DNA from: Cololabis saira
Lineage: Eukaryota; Chordata; Actinopteri; Beloniformes; Belonidae
DNA: 64,000 nucleotides
Direction of reading: 5' to 3'
NCBI RefSeq assembly: GCF_033807715.1
Contig: NC_084587.1
Coordinates: forward strand, 11,639,916 to 11,703,915
The notes beneath the pieces are model-generated. The model worked only from the letters and a program-made list of their open reading frames with translations, ran no database searches and was not told the DNA's origin. Position 1 is the first letter of the stretch. Each line of letters starts with the position of its first letter. This document shows, in pieces, positions 35,085 through 46,284 of the stretch. A program made the position numbers and the translations under genes.

Positions 35085-35220
35085 TTTCAATAACCTTGGT
35101 CCTATTAACAATCTTCTCTCTCCAAAATCTTTGAAAAAATGGTTCCATCTCAGGTTCATGCCTACATCTCTGGCAGTAACCTATATAATCAGTTAAAATT
35201 AGTTTTTGCCCACTAAATAG
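35085..35220 (+). pseudogene. L2-like LINE, segment 5: reverse transcriptase, continued
   Basis: It reads FNNLGPINNLLSPKSLKKW in one frame and then VHAYISGSN and LYNQL in a shifted frame, followed by the codons for SFCPLNS. This corresponds to the NYRPISNLPFLSK-type block of L2 reverse transcriptases, with frameshifts. A hAT is inserted after CTAAATAG; the next codons CACTGAA are at 36138. Confidence 0.85.
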
Positions 35221-36129
35221 TAGGGCTGGGTATTGTTAAGAACCTCACGATTCGATTCGATTTCGATTCTTTAGGTTTCGATTCGATTCGATTTCGATTT
35301 GATATTGATTTAAATGCTTCGATATCGATTCAGTAAGACGTAGAAATACACAAATACCTTTTGTCAATTTTTCATTATTTTTATTTTCATGCCTATAACA
35401 CGTGGCATGTTACTTTACATAGAAAGGAACTGAACAATTAAACTTAGCAGCACCATAATGGCTTACTTGTAAAAAAAATAAAAAACACGACAGTTCTGTG
35501 TTAACATGATCCGCAGGTTTGTCGTGATGCTGTTGTATTTTAGTTCTGCCTGGCACAACTTAAGCGGTTTGAGCTGCGCCCACGGCCGGGTAGGGGGCAG
35601 AGTCGGCGCAGAGCCTCCACCACCTTCTCTCCTATTGGACACAACTTTCTCTCTTTCTCTCTCTCCCTTCTCTCTCTTCTCCCCTATTTGACACACACGC
35701 ATGGTGAAATTAAAAAAATGTTCAATTCAGACAGGCAGGCGCGGCGCAAACGCTGCGGCAGGCGCCCTGTCACGCGCCGCCGAGCGGCCCGCTCTTGCGC
35801 CACGTAGCACATACACAATGAATGGGAAAGCCTTCGGCGGTCGCCGCTTTGCGCCCTCTATGTGAAAGGGGCTTTACACACCACTCTACTTTTGTCCGTT
35901 TCTCGTGTTCCTTCTTTAAATGGGAATTCAAAATGAGTCCAAACATCTGATCTGAAAGATTTTCCGCTTGCCATCGTCGCCATTTTATTGTTGTTTGGTC
36001 GCGTGCAGCCACCGTCCACAAAACGCAAATCATAAGAAAATGTTACGCACAGCGCCCCCACTGTCCAGGAGGTGAATCGATTCAGAGGCTTTGCTTAATC
36101 GATATTGAATTAGGGCGGGGATAATTGCG
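35221..36129. mobile_element. hAT-like element inserted in the L2-like LINE, about 909 bp
   Basis: It starts TAGGGCTGGGTATTG with repeated CGATT, as at 18132. The left target copy is CTAAATAG (35213-35220). Joining the LINE codons requires a right copy at 36130-36137, where ATGAACAG has five of eight matching bases. The right inverted end is badly decayed. GC-rich stretches lie at 35570-35640 and 35740-35860. There is no transposase frame. Confidence 0.78.
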
Positions 36130-36137
36130 ATGAACAG

Positions 36138-36548
36138 CACTGAATTATCTCTGATTAAGATAACCAATGGCCTTCTTATGGCAGCTAATTCTGGAGTTTT
36201 GCATTTGATTTCAGACATACACATGACTGTTTCATCTCCTAATTCTCTGGTTGTTGTACTCAGTTTATGCAATTATAAACATTCACATCCTACCCATTCA
36301 ACCTCTCCTCTGGTGTCCCCTAAGACTCTGTCCTTGGACCACTTTTATTTAACATTTACCTGCTTCCACTTGGACAAATATAACATCCATTTCCACTGTT
36401 ACACAGATAACCTTACAGGAAATCAGATCTTGGTTCTCCCTCAACTTCTTAAAACTTAACAGTAATGAAACTGATGTCCTACCCATTGGCACCAAATGCA
36501 CCCTGTGAAAAATTAACAATCTCTTTATTTCCATTGACAACTCCTCAG
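36138..36548 (+). pseudogene. L2-like LINE, segment 6: reverse transcriptase core, partly deleted
   Basis: It reads STELSLIKITNGLLMAANSG. After a deletion come decayed equivalents of the GVPQGSVLGPLLF block (in one frame [18 protein letters not shown]) and FHCYTDN, which stands where the YADD catalytic motif belongs. Later it gives [17 protein letters not shown] and KINNLFISIDNSS. Frameshifts and deletions make it inactive. It ends at the start of another hAT. Confidence 0.88.
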
Positions 36549-36760
36549 TAGGGATGAGAATTGATAAGATTTTTAGATTCCCAATCCATTTTCGATTCTG
36601 CTTAACAATTTGGTTCTCTATCGATTCCCTTATCATTTCTCATTTGGAAAAATAGGACAATAAAAGGTTGGTTGGCATCACCAATATAACATTTTAATAA
36701 TAATAAATTGAATATTCTTCTGTAGAAATGAACAAAATACAACATAAGTTATTCTGTGGC
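36549..36760. mobile_element. hAT-like left end (TAGGGATGAGAATTG family)
   Basis: TAGGGATGAGAATTGATAAG is followed by repeated TCGATT phrases. It interrupts the L2-like LINE after CTCCTCAG. No second copy of CTCCTCAG and no right end were found downstream, so the end coordinate is a guess and the element is probably truncated. Confidence 0.65.
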
Positions 36761-38845
36761 AATTCCACGAAAATGTTAAACATTTTTCTATTAGAAATTA
36801 AAATTCTCGTTTTTAAAATGTCATGAACTGAGCACCCAAGTTCAGCCAGTGACAAATACAATCAAGTCAAGTCCAATCAAACTGTGTATTTAGCAAATCT
36901 GCAACCCTAACCCTTTGACGAAGTATTGCAAGTTGCCCTTTTGTCTTTTTTTACTGAAGTGTAACCGGTCACCTGTGCAAGTGGAGCCATTTTCACCTGT
37001 GCAACATATCGGGACTTACTAATGGGTCAATTCCAGACTCCTAAGTTTTGGCCCAGACCCTTAATAAAAACATGATGAATCTCATCAGTGAAAGCTTATT
37101 GCGTCAAATCAATTCATCCAAGGGAGAGGGCTCTGCTTGGATGCAGTTTAATCGACCAACTCACTTGACAAATGTGCATTTGATGATTTGATGTGGTGTC
37201 ATATACAACTGAAACTACATTTTTCCAACGTAGAAAATCTCAAATCAGACCCATATCCTTTCTTGATCCCCTCTAGCGTGGGCACAATGAAAACTGAGAG
37301 AGAACAAAATTAATAGGGATCCAGATCCATAGACTCTCCTTCTTTTTGGATTATCTCACGAGTGGCCCCTATGAAAATGGAAGTATAAAGAATACAATTC
37401 TCCCAATTAGAGAGATTTTTTGGACTGTTCTCTTGCTTTAGATGTTGGGTAACTGTATATCTGACTGTACTCCTGCTTGGATCTTACATATGTCATAAAG
37501 AAGGAAAACGATAGAAGAAGAATTTGGGGTTCTAATTTAAATTCATGCTATTTTCCATTGCAGCTTTGCAGCGGCTCCATGTTACATAACATTTCCTCAA
37601 GCATAATGAGATGTGTCAGGAAGCCTACATTTAACTTCGCATTATTGCAATTAAAGCTTAGGATGTTTCACACACGGCTAAAGATATCAACCTGATATAC
37701 CTGAATGTTTCCTTCCTCTACTGCAGTTTATTTTTATTCTCTTGTGCTGGCTTGGTAGTCGCCGAGGTTCACTTCCAAGCAAGGTGTACAACTTTCCTCA
37801 CTCATTAAATTTCTAGACTTGAGGCACATACGGAAACAGGGTTTTGAATTTGTGGTGCACCAACAGCTTTCGCATCTGCAATGTAGAGGAAAGAGGATCT
37901 GTGTGATTTATGGGATTAGACATTGTAAAAAGATAAAATTAACATTAAACAGTTAATGGGATAATGTTTGAATATAATGAAGAAATTAGAGATGCCCTGC
38001 CTGACTTATGCTGGCCACAGGGTTTATGAAGACAGTCATACAGTGAGATGTTGACTGGATTTTCACAGCACATTACCAGCAGTCATGTTATATTTTTGTC
38101 CATGCATGAAAACATATGCCCCAAATAAAGTTAAATCTTTGCTTAGTCTACAAAATGTATTTTGACTTCATCATCTAACCGAGGTTGAGCTGAATTTGCA
38201 TGATAGGAATGAACTGAGGTGGAAAAAGGATGTTTGCCCGTGTCTGTCAAGCTCCCAGTGCCTACACAGGAAGACAATTATCCAAGTTTTCTTGAGGAGA
38301 GCTCTTTTGTTTTACAGTCAAACACAAGAGTGTGATGGCTGAAAAATTAGACGGTGACGTGTACCAGAGGAGACACATGGCTATTCATCCAGGAAATATA
38401 TGCACGAGGCAGTTCATATGCACACAAGATCTTGAAATTGTAGCATAAAGCTACTGACTTTGAGGAGAACTCCAAGTCAATCCTCTGGTGTAAATGATCT
38501 GTTCCATATTAATTGGAGTCATTTCTTGCCTGAGCCACTTCCTGCCAGCTGCCTGTCTCCTCAGCAATTAATTTCATTCCATTTGTGTTGAAGAAGTATT
38601 TGTATAGGAGACTGGAGTCACAACAATAGAAAGAGGCTACAGTCTGACATGTAGCCTTTGAAGTTGAAGGATATTTTAAAATAATTATGAAAAGAAATGA
38701 ATAAAAATAGTGCATATGCTGATACATTTCAACGACAATGCAGCATAAACCTGATAACTACATTTACTGGTTTTTAATTTTCCTCTCTTTAACAACTTTT
38801 AATTATTATTCAGCCTAACAAGATCACTTTGGTTGCATCAGAATC
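36761..38845. other. No recognised gene
   Basis: AT-rich DNA. No coding frame, RNA gene or complete repeat was recognised. Parts at 37.9-38.4 kb are non-repetitive. Confidence 0.4.
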
Positions 38846-38849
38846 TTAA

Positions 38850-39573
38850 AGGAGCCGTCTGTAAGAAATGGCCAAAACTGGTACTGCAGTCACTTTCAAA
38901 ATATTGTTGAGCGGCGTGTACCCTTCCCCCTCCTCCCCCCGACCAGAGGTTGCCAGGTAGGCTGCAGAATGCAGCAGGAACGTAGGCTGCCATGGCTGCG
39001 ATAATTAGAGCCGAGCTGGCAACCCGGATGCCGAAACAATACTGACTTGGTGATTGGGAGATAGGTGGAGGGTGGAGCTTCAGAAACAATACTGACTGGG
39101 TGATTGGGAGATAGGTGGAGGGTGGAGCTTCAGAAACAATACTGACTTGGTGATTGGGAGATAGGTGGAGGGTGGAGCTTCAGAAACAATACTGACTTGG
39201 TGATTGGGAGATAGGTGGAGGGTGGAGCTTCAGAAACAATACTGACTTGGTGATTGGGAGATAGGTGGAGGGTGGAGCTTCAGAAACAATACTGACTTGG
39301 TGATTGGGAGATAGGTGGAGGGTGGAGCTTCAGAAACAATACTGACTTGGTGATTGGGAGATAGGTGGAGGGTGGAGCTTCAGGCCAAAACAAAAAATGA
39401 CAACATAAACATCAGTTGAGGGCTGCAACTCCTCTTTTTAAACTGGAATATCCTGGCTTGAGTGCTGTTGTCAGTGACATAAGTATTTGAAATGAACATG
39501 ATTTTTAAATCTCTGTTGACATATCGGGGTCATTTTATGATTCGTTTTATTATTGCTCTTACATACAGCTCCT
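38850..39573. mobile_element. TTAA-target DNA element (AGGAGCCGTCTGTAAG family), 724 bp
   Basis: TTAA at 38846-38849 and 39574-39577 flank the inverted ends AGGAGCCGTCTGTAAG and CTTACATACAGCTCCT. Seven copies of a 50-bp unit lie in the centre (39033-39382). There is no transposase frame. Confidence 0.88.
39033..39382. repeat. Seven near-identical 50-bp tandem repeats
   Basis: The unit starts GAAACAATACTGACTTGG and ends GGGTGGAGCTTCA. Copies are almost identical; the second has GGG where others have TTG. The array is confined to the inside of the TTAA element and probably expanded after insertion. Confidence 0.95.
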
Positions 39574-39716
39574 TTAAGCCTGCAAACAGAACGTTCATTT
39601 ATGCCAAAGTAAAGCTGATCAAATCAAAAACCGCTCAGTGGATCATGTTGGTCTCTCCCTGCAGCGTAGGCCTATATTAGCATATCTACAACAAAGCTAT
39701 ATTTAACGGAGCATGA

Positions 39717-40042
39717 GGCTCCTTTTAAGAAATGAGACTCATTAGCGCCACCATTTGCCACGACGGTCGTCGGAGGTACTGCAGCCAACAGCGAAGCATG
39801 GGAGAATGGGGAGAACGTGCATGCAGCGTCATGTGACGTCACATCCGCAGGACAGCGCGGGAAAATCCGGTCACAATTGCAGCACATTTTGCAGCACACA
39901 GCCTGTTCAAGGCAACGGAGAGATACGCTAGAGGGCTCATTCTTTTTGGTTTGGAACGCTTCATCTGACATTATTACTAGAAAACTTAAAACGTATACAA
40001 ATTTTTTTCATAAATCCTGCCTCAATCCTGCCTCATGCTCCT
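39717..40042. mobile_element. TTAA-target DNA element (AGGAGCRTGAGGC family), reverse copy, 326 bp
   Basis: TTAA at 39713-39716 and 40043-40046 flank the ends. Relative to the copy at 2335-2829 it is inverted and about 170 bases shorter. It shares the doubled AATCCTGCCTC phrase near its right end. The first base of the left inverted repeat has changed from A to C. Confidence 0.85.
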
Positions 40043-40046
40043 TTAA

Positions 40047-40330
40047 GACGAACTGTTTTAGTCTTGTCCTACAGCTGCAGCTATAACTACTGGCCCTAAC
40101 ACACTAGAGTGTACACTAACTATAGGCTTTACTAAACAGAAACGTTTTGAGTTTGGTTTTAAAGGTGGAGGTGCTGTCAGCCTCCTTTACCCAAATTGGA
40201 AGTTGGTTCCATTGTAATGGTGCCTTAGAGCAGAAGGCCCGTCCTGCAAATATACATTTGGATACTCTACTACGAGTAAACCTGCACTCTGAGAACGGAG
40301 AGCTCTATTAGGAACATAAGGTACTATTAG
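40047..40330 (-). pseudogene. L2-like LINE (second copy), 3' coding segment
   Basis: Minus-strand codons VPYVPNRALRSQSAG, followed by decayed residues and KPNSKRF, match the last part of L2-clade ORF2. They continue directly from 41203 once the intervening hAT is removed, giving DLIV joined to PYVPNRAL. Confidence 0.85.
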
Positions 40331-41194
40331 TAGGGATGCAAATTATCGATTATTTCATTAATTGACAGTTGATAACCTTATCGATCGATCATCGATTAGT
40401 TGATAAGCAGCGTTTTTCCCCCATCTGAGATACAAACATAATTTTTTTTGCTTATATAAAATACAAAGGACATTTTAATGTATTCCTTAATCAAATATTT
40501 ATTTGATACAAAAGTAACAAAAAGACATTTTTGTACCACAAGGAATATAATATAAAGTGCACTTCAAGGCTATTAGTAGTAGCAGCAGCCATAATAGTGT
40601 CATTTGTGTCAAGCAAATTTTAAGTTCTAGTTACGTTTTAAGTTAGAGTTTTGGCAGTGTTCAAAATAAAATGATGAGACCTGCTGTATTGGAGCACATT
40701 TTCTTTTAGTTAAAACTGTAGCGGGGACAGATGTTTAGAGAAACCTATGTATGTACCGGGGGAAGGCTGATTTATGGTTCCGCGTTACAACAACGCAGAG
40801 CCGCCGGCGTAGGCTACGGCGTATGCTCTGCGTCGATTTAAGGCGGAACCTTCAGGCTTTAGGGGAACATATCGGAGAACAACCAGAAGAATATAGAGTG
40901 GATTAAAAATAAAAGTTAAGCACTGAGCTACATGTGTCTCCCGTCTGGGCCATTGCAGACTCATTGCCTGAGCATGATATTACTAAAACCAAACATATCC
41001 GCCGTCTCTTTCTTAACTTTATGTGCGCGGCGCACCGCGTTGTGTCGCATTAAATGTGGTCCGGGCGTAATACCAGCTGGTGAAATTAAACGAAAAAAAT
41101 AAATAAATAAATAGATTAATTGTACTCGTTAATTTTAATCGGGTAATTTCATAACGGCAATTAATCGAAAATTGATTAATTATTAACATCCCTA
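40331..41194. mobile_element. hAT element with perfect 8-bp duplication, 864 bp
   Basis: ACTATTAG is present at 40323-40330 and 41195-41202. The ends are TAGGGATG and CATCCCTA, with ATCGATTA-rich subterminal sequence on both sides. It carries a Harbinger MITE (40764-40858). Excision of the element plus one duplication restores the LINE reading frame. No transposase. Confidence 0.94.
40764..40858. mobile_element. Harbinger-type palindromic MITE inside the hAT, 95 bp
   Basis: AGGCTGATTTATGGTTCCGC at the left and TCAGGCT at the right, with CTACGGCGTA in the centre. It is followed by TTA; the left triplet has mutated to GGA. Confidence 0.8.
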
Positions 41195-41660
41195 ACTATT
41201 AGGTCTTGCAAGTATGGCAGAGCTAGGCCGTTTTGGGCTTTATATGCAATTAATAACATTTTGAATTGGATTCTAAATTTTACGGGGAGCCAATGGAGCG
41301 ACGCTAACACGGGCGAGACGTGGTCTCTCCTGCTGATTCCTGTCAGCACTCGTGCTGCTGCATTTTGGATCAGCTGGAGCCTATTCAGCAAATTATTTGG
41401 ACATCCTGCTAATAATACATTACAGTAATCTAGCCTAGAATATACAAACATGTGAATTAGTTTTTCCGCATGACTCTGGGAGAGGATGTTCATAATCTTT
41501 GCAGGACATGCCTGAAGTTTAGCTAATGGTTCTGTTTCATCCGGCTTCATAGACAAATAGAGCTGCATATCATCAGCATAACAATGAAAATGTATGCAGT
41601 GATTCTGGATTATACTTCCCAGAGGCAGCAGGGTGTTCTCGCTTCGCAAACTGCTTTTTT
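41195..41660 (-). pseudogene. L2-like LINE (second copy), reverse transcriptase C-terminal part
   Basis: The minus-strand frame runs from about 41649 with FHCYADDMQLYLSMKP, which contains the intact YADD catalytic motif of reverse transcriptases. It continues with AEKLIHMFVYSRLDYCN, AGCP, LQLIQNAAARVLTG and LASLHWLPVKFRIQFK. This is the standard order in L2/CR1-clade ORF2. About 40-60 residues expected between the YADD block and AEKLIH are missing, so there is an internal deletion in frame. The frame then enters the hAT and terminates. The upstream part of the LINE is absent. Confidence 0.92.
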
Positions 41661-42840
41661 AATATACTATTAGACTATCTTTCCATGCACAATAAGAGTC
41701 TCCAGGCTTATAAGAGTTCCACTTCCTTTCCATTTTACGCACTATTTGTTTCAGGATATGCAAATTATAGCAAGGAGTTAAGATCCTATGATTAGAGAGT
41801 CTTTTTTTTTAAAAGAGTAAAAGTTGAATGTTTAGAGTTAATTTATGTTGTGACTAAAATAAAAGGCTAACTGAGGAGCATCTGCTATAATGGCAGTGTA
41901 GAAGAAGATTTAAATGAATCTAATTGTTCTGAATGGAAAAAACAACAACTTTCTCCCTTAATCTAAATTATACTGTTGTTGTACAACAATACAATACAAT
42001 ACAAGACATAATATATAAGGAGAAAAATAAGCAATTAGAATTTGTCAACAAACTGTTGGAAAGTTGAACATTCAGCAGAGAGAGGAGGATGGTTGAAATC
42101 ATGTATCATTTGAGAGTTATTTTTATTGCCTGGAGACAACTGAGCTGATAAAAACCACGTCCGAAATCCCTCCCTTATCACTAAATAGTTTATCAAATAA
42201 ATAGTCCAATGGTGACAACGTTCCATTGTCACCATTTGTAGTGGTGTCCCAACATTTAATGATAATCACTCTATAGCACACTCATAGATTGTAAAGAAAA
42301 AACACGTCAGACCCACTGGTTTCTGAGAGCGGTCTTGAAGCCTCTTTTTCTTCTTCCCGAGCACAGCCATGTTGCCAGAAAAGCAAACAAGAACACACCC
42401 ACCATATGTCAATCAAAGTTAGCAAACATTTTATTCTTTAAGGCAGAAAAGTAAGAAGTAAGAGTCCAGTCAAAAAAGCACATTACTGGCCTTACTTTAT
42501 GACACTGTTGCACTTTTATTTGCTTATTTGTCTATGCCTGCTGGGTATTTTAAGTTGCTGTTTTTATTTAATTCAAATTTATGTTTAAATTTGCACTATT
42601 TTTACTAGTTAATAGTTGCACTATTATTACTTGATTGTTCAAGCTACCTCGAAGAAGACTGTACTGTTTAAATGATAAATGATAAAATAAAAATAAAATA
42701 AAAATGAGGGACGACCTGTTTGTTTTGCATTTGATCATCTTTTTAATGTGTTACAAAAGTATCGGATTGGGACTCGGTATCGGAGGATTCTCAAAATCAA
42801 GTGATTCGGAATCGGGTCGGGGCCGAAAAAGCCTGATCAG
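41661..42840. other. No gene; dispersed repeats and a transposon right end
   Basis: About 42290-42430 is another copy of the repeat seen at 8.9 and 13.1 kb (AGAGCGGTCTTGAAGC). About 42750-42840, with repeated TCGGATTGG and TCGGGTCGG, and ending GATCAGTGCCCTA, looks like the right end of a DNA transposon whose left end I could not find. Confidence 0.5.
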
Positions 42841-42973
42841 TGCCCTACCGACTGTACATCAATCATATTAGAAATACTTTTTTTTTTTTATTGGCAACTT
42901 TGCATACATTTGGATTTGGCTCATCATTTATTGATTGGATAAAGATATTATATAGTTCTCCCAAGGCATGTGT
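42841..42973 (+). pseudogene. L1-like reverse transcriptase scrap
   Basis: About 42885-42970 encodes LLATLHTFGFGSSFIDWIK followed by ILYSSPKAC. This is the thumb-proximal segment that follows the first catalytic aspartate in L1-clade reverse transcriptases. Nothing else of the LINE is present; the adjacent MITE begins three bases later. Confidence 0.8.
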
Positions 42974-42975
42974 AA

Positions 42976-43503
42976 CACTGTGTCCTAACTGCATGCGATG
43001 CGAGCGAGCGTCAGCGACAAAATCAATTCCATTGCTTTATTTTCCATTGGACTGTCCTAACTGGCCGCAAGCGACGCGTTGAAAGCCGGTTGAAAGCGCT
43101 GTAGGAAACGGTCATGGATGAGGAACGGCTGATCCAGTTAGTTGAAATGAGAAGTTATCTCTATGATACCTCCTCATTTCACTACAAAAACCTCAATAAA
43201 GTGGCAGCTGGCTGGAGGGAGATGGACAGGGAGCTGGAAGTTTCTGACCGTTATTTTTGTGTGTTTTGTCAGGATGCTGAGCAGACGTTAATTTACCGTT
43301 AGCTTCTGTTAATGTACTCTAGCTACTGTTAAACCGTTGAGGGAGGGTAGTTAGCAAGTTCAGCACAATAATATGGCCTGTTAGAGTTGAACAACAATTA
43401 ATAACAGAACTGCATATTAACGGTTTCAGTGTGGACAGAGAGCGTCCGATGTCACGCAGTGCAACGCGATAGTCGGACGCTCGAATGCAGTTATGACACG
43501 GTG
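42976..43503. mobile_element. DNA element with about 30-bp inverted ends carrying a MADF-like exon, 528 bp
   Basis: The left end CACTGTGTCCTAACTGCATG and the right end (inverse of CACCGTGTCATAACTGCATT) are imperfect inverted repeats that continue into GCGAGCGTC-type sequence. A related shorter copy lies at 14232-14413. The target duplication is not clear, so the superfamily is not certain; a MADF- or Myb/SANT-type second protein would suit PIF/Harbinger. Confidence 0.75.
43114..43302 (+). CDS. MADF-like domain fragment, transposon-borne
   Basis: A 62-residue open frame starts MDEERLIQLVEMRSYLYDTS. It contains FHYKNLNKVAAGWREMDREL, which matches the first two helices of MADF (Myb/SANT-like DNA-binding) domains: an acidic start, a L-Y pair, then W-REM. 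MADF domains are about 85 residues. The third helix, normally with a K-RW-LRD motif, is missing and the reading frame drifts into unrelated residues (DRYFCVFCQDAEQ) before a stop. No splice donor is obvious at the break, so this is a truncated exon kept inside a MITE. It may be the DNA-binding partner that some transposons encode. No evidence for host use. Confidence 0.6.
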   Translation: MDEERLIQLVEMRSYLYDTSSFHYKNLNKVAAGWREMDRELEVSDRYFCVFCQDAEQTLIYR

Positions 43504-45035
43504 AAGAACAAATGATCAAACTTCTACAAGCTTTACTTTTCAGAGAGAGACTAGACAGGGTTATCCTCTTTCTCCTGTTTGTAATATTTTATTGAGCCTT
43601 TAGAAGATGCTAAGGATCGGTTTAACTTTTGATTATACAGTGAAGTTGACTTTATTACATTAAAATGCTTCTCATGTTTGTTATGCAAACTGGTGTCATA
43701 AGCAAGATATGTATTTCTGATGTGTTCCTTTTTAATGAAGCATCACATGTGACTACTATGACTTTTAATGTACTGTATGACTTTTATTTTTTACTTCCCT
43801 GTCATGAAGTGATTGCCACAAACGTATTGGCTAGGTCTCAGTTTCATCGTTTCTGGGGATCAGCTAAAGCCACTCATCTCTCCTTTTATTGTCCTCCTCT
43901 CTTCCAGGAAGTAAACTAACACAGAAACACAGATGAGTCTTTAATATTATTTGACGAGCATCATGTCACTTGTTTCTTCAACTTGGCACCAGCAGTTATG
44001 CAGCATTTGTTTTCAGCCAAAAGGGAGTTTGGTCACCACAGAGAAAGAAACATGCATAAAACTGTGTCTTCTTTATTCCGAGGAGTTTACATCAGTATTC
44101 CAAAGTCTTCTTTTTCTGTTTATGACATACCTGATGACTGGCCTGTTGAAATTAGCTTATTAACTCTCTAAGTCATGTATTTCTGACCCACCCCTGGGGC
44201 TTATTCTAGGCATTACTTGGGCTTTGGAAAGCTCAGCTTATCCCATATGCCAGCTTTCTCGTTGTCATGGTTACTCAACATAACAGATTTTGTGGCAGAA
44301 GTGGCAGAATTACCAACCACAATCCTTTAAGCAGTACAGGATCCAAATTGATGGGAAAACATGTTTCAAAATTTGTGGTTTCAGCTGAATTAAGCTCAGT
44401 AGAAAATCTGAAGATTACACAAAGTAAGGCACAACTTTAACATAGCTGCTGCAACAGTCTGCCACTAGTGTGGTGTGATTCTACCGTTAAATGTGCAGTT
44501 ATAGTTCCTCAAAACTTTCCTAAGCAGATTGTGTCAAACCAACCTTAAGATCCAGGTTTCCAAACAGAACTTGTCCAGATCATGACACTGCATTTGCCGA
44601 CTCCCCTTCTCATCCTGCACAAATGCCTTCGACTGACCTTAGGATTTAAAAAAAAAAACATGACTGATCAAATTAAACCATCTATGGGGTTCATGGGACA
44701 AAAAGCACCTTTAAGGGTGAGCTCAGACTACAAAAATATTGTACTCGGGCACGACTGACTTCCTGATTCCCATGCTGGCCCCAACCAGTTACTCCTGTCT
44801 CAATCGTGCTTGAGCAAGATTACCCTTGTGCACTGGTCGTCACACTGTTACATTAAGCGGATCTTTATTTACCGAAAGTGTAGACAGTCTCAGAAAATTG
44901 GCCCAATGGAGAATCACACAGCCCTCTCTTTTTTTATTTATTTCTGGATTATGCTGCTGTGTTGTTAAATGATTGTCACAAGGAACTGTTATACACATTA
45001 TGTATATGTTGCAGACGCTCCCTTTTCCCCTTACA
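43504..45035. other. No recognised gene
   Basis: AT-rich sequence with a few short overlapping frames (43665-43919, 43951-44171) that resemble nothing known. No RNA gene or repeat boundary recognised. Confidence 0.4.
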
Positions 45036-45369
45036 CACTCAAAAAAAAGATATCCTGGATTTACTTAAAAATGTTATGTCAAGTGGTTCCACATAACTTT
45101 GTTAAGTCAATTTAATTAACCAGTTTTCATTTGATTTACTCAATAAATTTAAATATACTACACAACAGTAAATTAAGTAACTTAAACTTAATTTGGTCAC
45201 TTTCAATTTATGTATGAAGCCTCAAAATTACGTAATATAGTTAGGTTAAGTGAATGAACTGGATATACATTAAAGCAATACAGGATTATTGAGTAAGAGC
45301 AACTTGACATGGTTAAGTTAGCCTAGATTGAGTTTAGTCAAATGAATTTAATCAATTTAATTGAGTAAA

Positions 45370-46212
45370 CCTCCAAAGCACCTCCAAAACCGAGGCCATG
45401 GTTCTCCATCGGGAAAGGGTGGCATGCCTTCTCCGGGTGGGTGGAGAAGTCCTGCCTCAGGTGGAGGAGTTCAAGTATCTCGGGATCTTGTTCACGAGTG
45501 AGGGAACAATGGAGCGTGAGATTGACAGACGGATCGGTGCAGCGTCCGCCGTAATGCGGTCGATGTACCGGACCGTCGTGGTGAAGAAGGAGCTGAGTCG
45601 AAAGGCGAAGCTCTCGATTTACCGGTCAATCTACGCCCCTACCCTCACCTATGGTCATGAACTTTGGGTAGTGACCGAAAGGATAAGATCGCGGATACAA
45701 GCGGCCGAGAGGAGTTTCCTCCGCATGGTGGCTGGACGCTCCCTTAGAGATGTGTTTCCTCCGCAGGGTGGCTGGACGCTCCCTTAGAGATAGGGTGAGG
45801 AGTTCGGTCACCCGGGAGGAGCTCGGAGTCGAGCCGCTGCTCCTTCACATTGAGAGGAGTCAGCTGAGGTGGCTTGGGCATCTGTACCGGATCCTCCTGG
45901 ACGCCTCCCTAGGGGGGTGTTCCAGGCATGTCCCTCCTCCCTAGGGAGGTGTTCCAGGCATGTCCCTCCTCCCTAGGGAGGTGTTCCAGGCATGTCCCTC
46001 CGGGAGGAGACCCCGGGGAAGACCCAGGACACGCTGGAGAGACTATGTCTCTCGGCTGGCCTGGGAACGCCTCGGACTCCCCCCGGAAGAGCTGGAGGAA
46101 GAGCTGGAGGAAGTGTCTGGGGGGAAGGAAGTCTGGGCATCCCTGCTGAGGCTGCTCCCCCCGCGACCCGGGAATGGATAAAGCGGAAGAAGATGAGTGA
46201 GTGATGAGTGAG
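45370..46212 (+). mobile_element. RTE-type LINE, 3' fragment with 12-bp duplication
   Basis: TAATTGAGTAAA is found at 45358-45369 and 46213-46224. The plus strand encodes the C-terminal region of a fish RTE/Rex-like ORF: VEEFKYLGILFTSEG, KELSRKAKLSIYRSIYAPTL, TYGHELWV, then in later frames SLRDRVRSS, HIERSQLRWLGHL and RPRTRWRDYVSRLAWERLG. It ends with a short GATGAGTGAGTGATGAG tail, typical of RTE elements in place of poly(A). Two internal tandem duplications, 40 bp at 45716-45795 and 3 x 32 bp at 45904-45999, both shift the frame. The frame was therefore broken at least twice. The 5' three quarters of the element are absent. Confidence 0.9.
45904..45999. repeat. 32-bp unit repeated three times inside the RTE fragment
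   Basis: Units at 45904-45935, 45936-45967 and 45968-45999 differ only at one position (GGGGGG versus GGGAGG). Since 32 is not a multiple of three, each copy shifts the frame, which explains the overlapping short frames in all three phases here. Confidence 0.93.
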
Positions 46213-46284
46213 TAATTGAGTAAAATTAAAATCATGTTAAAAATAGAAAAAGATGTTAACAAAGAGAGAAAGAAAATCACAACT

